From JALOTE01 sp031422195 (lineage in GTDB: Bacteria > Pseudomonadota > Alphaproteobacteria > Rhizobiales > Rhizobiaceae), in assembly GCA_031422195.1 (NCBI GenBank), contig JANOPZ010000147.1:1-22141 (forward strand): DNA of 22,141 nucleotides, given 5' to 3'. Numbering within the stretch: position 1 is the stretch's first letter; each line of letters starts with the position of its first letter. The notes under the pieces are model-generated. The model was not told where the DNA came from. It searched no databases and saw only the letters and a list, made by a program, of their open reading frames with translations. A program made the position numbers and the translations under genes. This document shows, piece after piece, positions 15,852 to 22,141 of the stretch.

Positions 15852-17071
15852 GCCACAACTCCCTGTTGCAAAAGACTGTCGATTTCGATGTGTGAAAGCC
15901 CAAAGCTAGCCAACACTTCGGATGTATGCTGACCCAAGGCCGGTGCGCCCGTTAGCTCAGGATTAAGGTGTGTTGAAAAGCTGATCGCCGGAGCCAGCGT
16001 CTTGATAAGACCGGCCCTTGGATGGTCAATTTCGGTAAACAGGCCCTTGCTTTGCGGATGGGCTATCAGGCCGTCGTAATCCAGCACAGGCCCGCACCAG
16101 ACACCGGCAGCATCGAGGCGCGTGACGATGTCATCTGTTGCTTCACTGAGCAAACACGCTTGCAAAACCGGGAAAATAGCATCGCGCCAAACCAGCATTT
16201 CTGCATCATTTTCCGGATCAGGCCGCGTTTGCGAAAGGGTTGCCAACGCTGCTGAATTCAGCACTTCGGCAATGGTTGAAAGGCTTGATTGTGCAATCGC
16301 GATATAGCCATCTTTGGTGCGGTAAATGCCGTAGGGTGGCTCCATCCACGTTGACGAATACGGCGAGGCACCGCGCTGTCCGGTGCGCCCTGTGGTCATA
16401 TGGGTTGTAATCTCTTGAATTTGTATTTCCAAGACGGCCGCTAGCAAAGACACCTTAGCTTCGACGGGCACACCCTGACGGTCACGTTGGATGAGGCCCG
16501 CCAGAACCGCTTCACAGGCATTGTGACTGGCAGCAACATCAACAATATAAATCGGTGATGGATGCGGTAAGCCCTCAGCGGTGCCTGCGTTAAATGTCGT
16601 TCCTGAAAATGATTGTACCAGCAAATCCTGACCGGGACGCGGCAACATCGGGCCAAAATCTCCATAACCGGATATAGAGACGTAAACAATCTTCGGATTA
16701 TGCATCTTTAAGGCTTCAAAAGTAATACCCAAACGTTCGGCCACACCGGGCCGCATGTTTTGAATCACAACATCGGCTTGCTTGACCATTTGAAAAAATA
16801 GCGCTTGGCCATTTGATGTTTTAAGGTCGATCGCTGCCGATTTTTTATTGCGGTTGATTGACAAAAAGCACGTTGTTTCGCCTCCAAGCAACACATCACG
16901 CATTTTGGCAGTTCGCGTGAAATCGCCTCGGTTGGGTGCTTCAATTTTGAAGATTTCCGCACCCATATCGCCCAAGCGCTGGGTACAAAGCGGCCCTGCA
17001 AGGGCAAGTGTCAGATCAAGCACTTTAATACCCGCAAGAGGCCCCGTGGTATGCTTTGAGGTTTCGGCCAT
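15848..17071 (-). CDS. CaiB/BaiF (family III) CoA-transferase
   Basis: A 407-residue cytoplasmic enzyme moving CoA from one acyl-CoA to another carboxylic acid. The N-terminal GIKVLDLTLALAGPLCTQRLGDMGAEIFKIE and NRNKKSAAIDLK are classic. The likely catalytic aspartate is D178 in YIVDVAAS. I prefer ATG 17071, 8 nt after AAAGGA; ATG 17077 is in frame but only 2 nt from that site. It follows the lactonase gene by about a dozen bases. A CoA-transferase and crotonase pair is known from carnitine and bile-acid pathways but is not part of the known sugar oxidation routes, so its place here is unexplained. Confidence 0.9.
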   Translation of the reverse strand: MAETSKHTTGPLAGIKVLDLTLALAGPLCTQRLGDMGAEIFKIEAPNRGDFTRTAKMRDVLLGGETTCFLSINRNKKSAAIDLKTSNGQALFFQMVKQADVVIQNMRPGVAERLGITFEALKMHNPKIVYVSISGYGDFGPMLPRPGQDLLVQSFSGTTFNAGTAEGLPHPSPIYIVDVAASHNACEAVLAGLIQRDRQGVPVEAKVSLLAAVLEIQIQEITTHMTTGRTGQRGASPYSSTWMEPPYGIYRTKDGYIAIAQSSLSTIAEVLNSAALATLSQTRPDPENDAEMLVWRDAIFPVLQACLLSEATDDIVTRLDAAGVWCGPVLDYDGLIAHPQSKGLFTEIDHPRAGLIKTLAPAISFSTHLNPELTGAPALGQHTSEVLASFGLSHIEIDSLLQQGVVA

Positions 17072-17083
17072 GGTCATCGTCCT

Positions 17084-18019
17084 TTATTCAGCAAACAGGT
17101 TGGGTAGCTGCCCGGTCACCCCGGGGTGGTACGCAAACAATCCTCCAGCTTGTGGTTGAGCGGCCAATTCATTGGCGGTCAAATGCAAGCGGGAAGTGGT
17201 GATATAAAGCGTGCCAAGATCTGCTCCACCAAACGAACAGCAGGTCACACGGCTGGCCGGAACTTCAACAATGCGGTCAACGCTGCCATCGGTTGCAAAC
17301 CGGATAACGCAGCCGCCTTCCCATCGCGCGTTCCAAAGGTAGCCTTCGGCATCGACGCAAGACCCGTCCGGATAACCATGGCCCTGCACATCCGAGAATA
17401 TGCGCCGGTTCGATATTGCTCCTAAAGCAGGATCAAAATCATAGGCATAAATTGTGCCTGCAAGCGTATCGGCAAAATACATGGTTTTCGCATCGGGCGA
17501 CCAAGCAGTTGAATTTGAAATCCCGATCTGGCCTTCCATACGCACAGGGATCAGGTCCGCGCCAACGCGGTAAAGGCTGCCGGAACTGTCGGTTATGTTC
17601 AGGTAGCTGTTGTCGTCACCGATATTATTGCGCATCGTACCGAACCAAAAGTTGCCGGCTGCATCGGTTGCGCCGTCGTTAGATCTGTTTAACGGGCGAT
17701 CTGCTTCAGGCGCGGCAACGCGTTTCAGGCTGCCATCCTTGGGGTCAAATACATTCAGCCCGTAATGCGAAGCCACCAAAAGTCTGCCGTCGCGTCTTTT
17801 GCTGAGCGACATGACCATTTCAGGCATCGCCCACTTATCATGGCTCGACGTGGCAGGGTTAAACCGGTGGATGGCTGACGGGCGAGGTACATCGACCCAC
17901 CACAGCACGCCTTCTGCGACGTCCCAAATAATGCCCTCGCCGAGCTTATCTTGAGCGTCGAAAATGCAGACTACCTCAGACATTTTGACTTTGGACTCAT
18001 GCGCTGATCTTTCTTTCAT
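17084..18019 (-). CDS. SMP-30/gluconolactonase family sugar lactonase
   Basis: A 311-residue six-bladed beta-propeller lactonase hydrolysing an aldonolactone to the acid. The metal ligands are visible: E28 in LGEGIIWD, N169 in GISNSTAW and D218 in YPDGS, with the substrate-side NDGATDAAGNFWFGTM at 114-129. The start ATG 18019 overlaps the permease stop as ATGA; an internal ATG at 17983 (MSEVV) also fits the family length. No signal peptide. It is the second lactonase of the locus, of a fold unrelated to the amidohydrolase at 7066-7953. Confidence 0.9.
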   Translation of the reverse strand: MKERSAHESKVKMSEVVCIFDAQDKLGEGIIWDVAEGVLWWVDVPRPSAIHRFNPATSSHDKWAMPEMVMSLSKRRDGRLLVASHYGLNVFDPKDGSLKRVAAPEADRPLNRSNDGATDAAGNFWFGTMRNNIGDDNSYLNITDSSGSLYRVGADLIPVRMEGQIGISNSTAWSPDAKTMYFADTLAGTIYAYDFDPALGAISNRRIFSDVQGHGYPDGSCVDAEGYLWNARWEGGCVIRFATDGSVDRIVEVPASRVTCCSFGGADLGTLYITTSRLHLTANELAAQPQAGGLFAYHPGVTGQLPNLFAE

Positions 18020-19023
18020 GATCGTGCACCTGTTCTAAATTCCATGATCATAACGGCGACCAGCAACAGAAGGCCTTTGGCCACCAACTGATAGAAATTT
18101 GGCACCATCATCAACAACATGCCGTTGTTGAGGGTGCCGATGATCAATACGCCGATAATGGTGCCAACTATGGTGCCGCGGCCACCTGCCATCGCACAAC
18201 CGCCAAGAAACGCTGCTGTGATGGCTTCGAGTTCCAAACCGGCAGAACCGGACGAGGGTTGGCCGGAGGTTGAACGTGCTGTGAGAAGCACCGCCGCTAT
18301 CCCGCAGACGATACCGGTCAAGACATAAACACCAACTCTGTAGCGTTCAATTCTAATACCGGCGAGACGAGCGGCATTCTGGTTTCCGCCGATGGCATAA
18401 ATGTTGCGGCCCATATCTGATGCACGCATGAAGAAAATCATCACTGCCGCAATCGCAACAAAAACCATCACTGTTATGGGAACACCGCTGATGCGGCCTG
18501 ATCCTATCCAGTTGAAATTGGTGTTTAAAACACCAACGGCTTTGCCGTTTGAAACAATGAATGAGAGACCTTGGAAAATCGCCAGCGTTGCCAGTGTTGT
18601 AATGATCGGATTGACGCGCCCTTTGGTGATCAGCAGTCCATTGCAGAAACCCGCTAGGCTTCCAGCAATCACTGCTGCAAAAATTCCGGCAAATGCGCTG
18701 TCAAAGACTGTCATAACCATGGCAGCAACAATTGAACCAAGGCCGACGATTGAACCGACCGAAACATCAATGCCGCCGGAAATAATCACAATGGTTTGCG
18801 CCATTGCGACAATGCCCAAAATAGCGATCGCATTGAGAATAGCAGTGAGATTACGCGTCGAGAAAAACGCCTCAGGCTTTAATGTGCCGAAGATCAAGAT
18901 GAGCACAATCAATGCCGCCAAAAGGCTGAGATTTTGCGGCCCGATAGCTGTCAAAACACGCCGTAAACCCGCAGGCGGGGCGGCCCTGCCACTGAAGGTT
19001 GATTTATCATCCATGGTGTTCAT
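18016..19023 (-). CDS. Sugar ABC transporter permease (RbsC/AraH type)
   Basis: A membrane protein of about 335 residues with multiple hydrophobic segments, the hallmark ISGGIDVSVGSIVGL near residue 85 and FLGGCAMAGGRGTIVG near residue 280. It is the only permease of this operon and so probably forms a homodimer. ATG 19023, 5 nt after the ATPase stop, is chosen; ATG 19014 and an upstream GTG at 19041 are in the same frame. Confidence 0.93.
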   Translation of the reverse strand: MNTMDDKSTFSGRAAPPAGLRRVLTAIGPQNLSLLAALIVLILIFGTLKPEAFFSTRNLTAILNAIAILGIVAMAQTIVIISGGIDVSVGSIVGLGSIVAAMVMTVFDSAFAGIFAAVIAGSLAGFCNGLLITKGRVNPIITTLATLAIFQGLSFIVSNGKAVGVLNTNFNWIGSGRISGVPITVMVFVAIAAVMIFFMRASDMGRNIYAIGGNQNAARLAGIRIERYRVGVYVLTGIVCGIAAVLLTARSTSGQPSSGSAGLELEAITAAFLGGCAMAGGRGTIVGTIIGVLIIGTLNNGMLLMMVPNFYQLVAKGLLLLVAVMIMEFRTGARS

Positions 19024-19028
19024 TCCGT

Positions 19029-20564
19029 TCAAACATGGCACGGCATAATTGCTTGCAAGATTGTTTCTTCTGTTGCCGTTGCGGCATCCAGCGTTGCTGT
19101 TATCTGCCCAGCCTGCAGACAGATGATCCGGTCAGACAGGCCAATAATTTCAGGCAGCTCTGAAGAGATCAGCAAGATGGCAGCACCTTGCTTTGCCAGT
19201 TCATCAATCAGAGCGTAAATGTCGGCTTTAGCACCAACATCGATGCCGCGCGTCGGCTCATCCAACATCAAAATGCGTGGCCCGGTGGCCAGCCAACGCG
19301 CAAGCATCAGCTTTTGCTGGTTGCCACCGGAAAGCTTGCCAACCCATTGTTCAAGATTTGGCGTTTTAACCCGCATCCGCCTTGCATAATCACCGACAAT
19401 TGCGCGCTCTTTGGCCTTACCGATCAACCGAAAAGGGCTGATGCGGCGCAAAATGGCGATGGACGCATTTTCCATCACACTGCGTTCAGGAAATATTCCA
19501 TCGGCCTTACGCTCTTCAGGCACGTAAACCAACCCGGCGCGCACTGCGTCGCGTGGCTCTGAAATTTTAAGCTCCGCGCCATTTACACAGATGCGACCGC
19601 TTGTATGAGGCAGTGCGCCAAACAGCGTCTTTGCCAGTTCTGTTCTGCCCGCACCGATTAAGCCGGCCACGCCAACCACTTCTCCTGCACTGACCGTTAG
19701 TGAAATATCTTTAATTTGGGTCGAGGTTAAATGTTCTGCTTCAAGCACGACAGCGCCGCCAAGCTGGCGGGTTTTCCGCATACCGCCATCGAGTGTGCGG
19801 CCAACCATCATGGAAATCAGCTGTGGCTGATCAAGCTCCGCAGCGGCTCGAACGCCAACCAGAGCGCCATCGCGCAAAACGGCTACACGGTCTGAAAGAC
19901 CGAGAATTTCTTTCATCCGGTGAGAAACATAAAGAATGGAAACACCGTCGCTGCGGAGTTGCTTTACCAAACCAAATAAGTCTTCGGCTTCAGCTTCTGA
20001 AAGCGATGATGTGGGTTCATCAAGCGCCAAAACTTCCAAGCCAAGGCGCAACGAGCGCATGATTTCGATCATCTGCCGCTTGGCAGCTGTGAGGTCACTG
20101 GCCGGTGATGCCGGATCGATTGACCGGCCAAAGCGGAAGCGCGCCAACAATTGTGCAGCATCCGCATTTAACTTTGCCCAGTTGACCAAGCGCCCTTTAT
20201 GGCGCGGAAGTTCGCCGACAAAGATATTTTCTGCCACACTGGTGCCCGGCACTATATCAGGTTCCTGATGAACCACGCGGATACCTGCGCGTCTGGCATC
20301 CAGCGGCGAGGCGAAATTACGGCTCACACCATTGAGTGAAATTTGGCCATGGTCGGCGGCATAGACTCCGGACATCACTTTGAGCAGAGTGGATTTACCT
20401 GCACCGTTTTCGCCCATCAACGCGAGAATTTCACCGGGCTGTAAGTCAAATGAAACATCACGTAAGGCGCTAACAACACCAAAAGATTTGCTGATCCCGG
20501 AAAGGCTCAATCGCGGAGGCACTTGGATCTGGGCGCTGGCGGTCATAGGTCTGCCGATACTCAT
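19029..20564 (-). CDS. Sugar ABC transporter ATP-binding protein (RbsA/AraG type, two domains)
   Basis: A 511-residue double ATPase. Domain 1 has GENGAGKST and VLALDEPTSSLS. Domain 2 has the family's GLIGAGRTEL loop, LSGGNQQ and an intact Walker B ILMLDEPTRGID, unlike the altered N-D version in the other importer. The start ATG 20564 lies 10 nt after GGGAG, which is part of the 3' arm of a 10-bp hairpin; ATG 20546 is a weaker alternative. Its 3' end is next to the permease start. Confidence 0.93.
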   Translation of the reverse strand: MSIGRPMTASAQIQVPPRLSLSGISKSFGVVSALRDVSFDLQPGEILALMGENGAGKSTLLKVMSGVYAADHGQISLNGVSRNFASPLDARRAGIRVVHQEPDIVPGTSVAENIFVGELPRHKGRLVNWAKLNADAAQLLARFRFGRSIDPASPASDLTAAKRQMIEIMRSLRLGLEVLALDEPTSSLSEAEAEDLFGLVKQLRSDGVSILYVSHRMKEILGLSDRVAVLRDGALVGVRAAAELDQPQLISMMVGRTLDGGMRKTRQLGGAVVLEAEHLTSTQIKDISLTVSAGEVVGVAGLIGAGRTELAKTLFGALPHTSGRICVNGAELKISEPRDAVRAGLVYVPEERKADGIFPERSVMENASIAILRRISPFRLIGKAKERAIVGDYARRMRVKTPNLEQWVGKLSGGNQQKLMLARWLATGPRILMLDEPTRGIDVGAKADIYALIDELAKQGAAILLISSELPEIIGLSDRIICLQAGQITATLDAATATEETILQAIMPCHV

Positions 20565-20573
20565 AGGATAAGA

Positions 20574-20603
20574 TCTCCCTGCCGGTTAAGGCAGGCAGGG
20601 AGA
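20574..20603 (-). promoter_or_regulatory. Strong hairpin between binding-protein and ATPase genes, covering the ATPase ribosome site
   Basis: On the minus strand TCTCCCTGCC pairs perfectly with GGCAGGGAGA across a 10-nt loop, in the 76-bp gap after the binding-protein stop. No T-run follows, so it is unlikely to be a full terminator. The GGGAG in the 3' arm is the best ribosome site for the ATPase gene, so folding could hide it and keep ATPase and permease levels below the binding protein. Confidence 0.6.
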
Positions 20604-20640
20604 GCAAGACTTTGTGAAATCATAAATCAAATTCCAGGCG

Positions 20641-21615
20641 CTACTTGCACTCGGCAATGCCTTCGTTATCGGTTTTAGTAATCACTCTGCCGTCCACGAT
20701 TGTACGCTCCGGGATTGGTGTTCCATTGGTGACAAAAGCGTGCATCAAACGCACGGCAGTAGACCCGTGAACGGCGCTATCAACATAGACAGAGGCACGA
20801 AGGCCAGTGTCTTCTTTTTTCTTGAATTCCTCGCAAGCCATCTGGCCATTGATGCCGACGCCGATGATATTTTCAGTTGTGATGCCGGCCTGCTCAAGCG
20901 CGCGCACCGCTCCCAACACTCCATCATCATTGCAAGCGTTGATCAGAAATTTCTGGGCTTGCGGAATGGCAACGATGGTTTGCGATGTGGCTGACAGCGC
21001 TTTGTCGAGTGAGCCAGGATCATAGGGAATGTGGATCACCTGCGCGTCAGTTACACCCAATTGTGACATTAAAACCGCGTTGGCAGTATTGTTACGGTCC
21101 ATACAAACTGAGAGGCCTTGGACTTCAATCGACAATACAACTGTTTCGGCTGACACTTTATCGCCCCAGCCAAGTGATTTGTGAAAGCCCACAATTGTGT
21201 CGCCAACTTGCTTGCCAATTGCCTTGGCTTCAAAGCCCACAAATGGCGCTTCTTTGCCGGTTTCATCCTTAATACCATCGTCAACAGCTATCACCGGTAT
21301 GCCAGCTTCAGCGGCACGTTTCATTACCGCTGGTCCCATAGCTTGGTCCGGCACAACAATGATGACACCTTTGACGCCTGCAGCAATTGAGGTTTCCAGC
21401 GCGTTCATGGCCTTGATCGCGTCAGACTGCACGCCTTGCGGGGAAATGATGACGCCAAGTTTTTTACCCTCAGCCACAGCGCCGGCAACCTCGTTCACGA
21501 ACCACGGATTATCGTCGAGCTTGTTGATGTAGGCAAAAGTCGGGTCTTCCGCGAACGCTGCGCCAGACCCTAAAGCGGCATAAAATACCACACCCGCCAA
21601 ATATGCTTTTCTCAT
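20641..21615 (-). CDS. AraF-like sugar ABC transporter periplasmic binding protein
   Basis: A 324-residue secreted binding protein. Residues 1-22 are a signal peptide (MRKAYLAGVV..., cleavage after AAFA). The mature sequence follows E. coli arabinose-binding protein AraF segment by segment: DDNPWFVNE at the first strand, GVIIVVPDQAMGPAVMKRA, IPVIAVDDGI, NDDGVLGAVRALEQAG, IIGVGING and SVYVDSAVHG. This suggests L-arabinose or a sugar of similar shape (galactose, fucose), but ligand residues were not modelled. A strong ribosome site GGAGG lies before the ATG. It is the first gene of operon 3. Confidence 0.9.
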   Translation of the reverse strand: MRKAYLAGVVFYAALGSGAAFAEDPTFAYINKLDDNPWFVNEVAGAVAEGKKLGVIISPQGVQSDAIKAMNALETSIAAGVKGVIIVVPDQAMGPAVMKRAAEAGIPVIAVDDGIKDETGKEAPFVGFEAKAIGKQVGDTIVGFHKSLGWGDKVSAETVVLSIEVQGLSVCMDRNNTANAVLMSQLGVTDAQVIHIPYDPGSLDKALSATSQTIVAIPQAQKFLINACNDDGVLGAVRALEQAGITTENIIGVGINGQMACEEFKKKEDTGLRASVYVDSAVHGSTAVRLMHAFVTNGTPIPERTIVDGRVITKTDNEGIAECK

Positions 21616-21660
21616 TTATTCCTCCACAATTTAGCGCCTAGCACACGCCGGTTGCTCCAA

Positions 21661-21681
21661 ACTTCACGCATTGCATGAAGT
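21661..21681 (-). promoter_or_regulatory. 21-bp palindrome in the leader of operon 3
   Basis: Arms ACTTCACGC (21661-21669) and GCATGAAGT (21673-21681) on the plus strand are complementary at 8 of 9 positions, with a G-U pair at the ninth in RNA. The loop is 3 nt. It lies between the promoter and the start codon at 21615. It may be an operator or a short leader stem-loop. Confidence 0.45.
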
Positions 21682-21693
21682 ATTTTCCCGGAG

Positions 21694-21710
21694 TGTATTT
21701 TATATATACA
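21694..21710 (-). promoter_or_regulatory. Candidate GntR/FCD operator, copy 2
   Basis: TGTATTTTATATATACA on the plus strand is an imperfect palindrome with TGTAT/ATACA ends. It overlaps the predicted -10 of operon 3 and matches the site at 2290-2306 at 15 of 17 positions, in the same strand orientation although the two promoters point in opposite directions. Confidence 0.5.
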
Positions 21711-21728
21711 TTTGAAAAGTGTCGTCAA
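21699..21728 (-). promoter_or_regulatory. Predicted sigma-70-type promoter of transporter operon 3
   Basis: On the minus strand TTGACG (21728-21723) is followed after 18 bp by TATAAA (21704-21699), about 85 bp before the ATG at 21615. The arrangement mirrors that of operon 1, including an AT-rich palindrome over the -10. Confidence 0.55.
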
Positions 21729-22141
21729 CACACATTTGGGGAGAGTGGTGAATTTGTGGTGGGCATCAGTTGTTTTCTGTTCACGTTATTGATTTTGAGA
21801 AAGGACCCGTAAATTTGTGCAAGCGCTTCCAATTCAGCCAGCCGAAGTAATGCCACTGTATGGCCGGACCATCTCCGCGTGCGTGATGAAAGTATTTTCC
21901 TGCCAGATTTTTTATTGCCGGGGCGAAGCGGGCGCGTTTTCTCGTTTCAGCAAATTTTGGATTGTTGGCTGGAGATGACACTGAAGCAGCCGTTTTGATT
22001 TCCGGGTGGAGGCAAAGAATTTTTGAGCAACTGAGTTTATCTGCAAAAACTCTGCCCGGCACTGAAGCGCAAGACAAACACAAAACGGGAACTTTGTTGG
22101 AAGAGCGTTGGCCTTATTGCAGTGTCAAAATCAGGTCGCCG
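21711..22141. other. Upstream intergenic region with no credible gene
   Basis: It contains the distal control region of operon 3 and no recognisable complete gene. A 100-codon minus-strand frame (21781-22083) opens only with TTG, has no ribosome site or family motif, and covers a LacI-type palindrome. On the minus strand the final 28 bases read GDLILTLQ followed by TAA at 22114-22116, which could be the tail of a gene beyond the window edge, but eight codons cannot establish it. Confidence 0.4.
21818..21831. promoter_or_regulatory. Candidate LacI-family operator
   Basis: TGCAAGCGCTTCCA has the central AAGCGCTT palindrome and TG...CA ends of LacI/GalR-family sites, symmetric at 12 of 14 positions. 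It lies about 90 bp upstream of the -35 of operon 3. No LacI-family gene is present in the window, so the regulator would be encoded elsewhere. Confidence 0.4.

Noticed and set aside
18401..19048. 215-codon open frame antisense to the operon 3 permease
   Set aside because: It is a shadow of a certain membrane-protein gene: low-complexity, rich in Pro/Ile/Thr, with no family features.
21675..21904. GGAAAATACTT-CAT repeat (minus strand, near 21690 and 21904)
   Set aside because: The shared core is only about 11 bp in AT-rich DNA with no shared flanks, so it is not evidence of a functional repeat.
21781..22083. 100-codon minus-strand open frame near the right edge
   Set aside because: It starts with TTG after a stop at 22114-22116, has no ribosome site or family motif, and covers a LacI-type operator-like palindrome.
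1..22141. CRISPR arrays, insertion sequences, integrase or toxin-antitoxin genes
   Set aside because: I looked for regular short repeats, transposase or recombinase motifs and small paired genes on both strands and saw none.

Overview
The window looks like an alphaproteobacterial chromosome, probably Hyphomicrobiales or a relative. That rests on gene content (two RbsABC/AraFGH-type sugar importers beside an oxidative sugar pathway, GntR/FCD control, AraD1/GguC-type protein) and family resemblance; I ran no database search.

Left edge (1-1587): a tRNA-Arg(ACG) gene is followed by a small cassette. The cassette holds a DUF2431/BMT5-like methyltransferase gene broken by one in-frame TGA and an intact ALKBH8-like AlkB dioxygenase gene. 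The last 15 bases spanning the tRNA 3' end (96-110) recur exactly at 1573-1587, just after the dioxygenase gene. This has the form of an attachment-site pair bounding a 1.5-kb insertion with no integrase left.

Centre and right (2277-21710): one large catabolic locus in three transcription units. Unit 1 (+, 2346-7953) encodes a periplasmic binding protein, a double ATPase, two different permeases and a COG3618-type amidohydrolase/lactonase. Unit 2 (-, 14398 to 8046) encodes a binding-protein-like protein without signal peptide, a short-chain dehydrogenase, an enolase-superfamily dehydratase, an aldose 1-epimerase, an AraD1/GguC-type FAH-fold protein and a 2-oxoglutarate-semialdehyde dehydrogenase; the six genes overlap or lie within 4 nt of each other. 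Unit 3 (-, 21615 to 15096) encodes an AraF-like binding protein, ATPase, permease, SMP-30 lactonase, family III CoA-transferase and enoyl-CoA hydratase. A gntR/FCD gene (+, 14392-15138) starts head-on inside the start of unit 2 and ends tail-to-tail with unit 3.

Together the enzymes read as a non-phosphorylative (Weimberg-like) aldose route: import, mutarotation, C1 oxidation to a lactone, lactone opening, dehydration to a 2-keto-3-deoxy acid, second dehydration, oxidation to 2-oxoglutarate. The AraF-like binding protein suggests an aldopentose of L-arabinose-like shape; this is inference. The CoA-transferase/hydratase pair and the cytosolic binding-protein-like gene do not fit that scheme.

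The most notable observations are: the dehydratase appears to have lost two internal segments, including the one carrying its third metal ligand, while staying in frame; a nearly identical 17-bp AT-rich palindrome overlaps the -10 region of both transporter operons, 19 kb apart; and the tRNA-flanked RNA-modification-like cassette.
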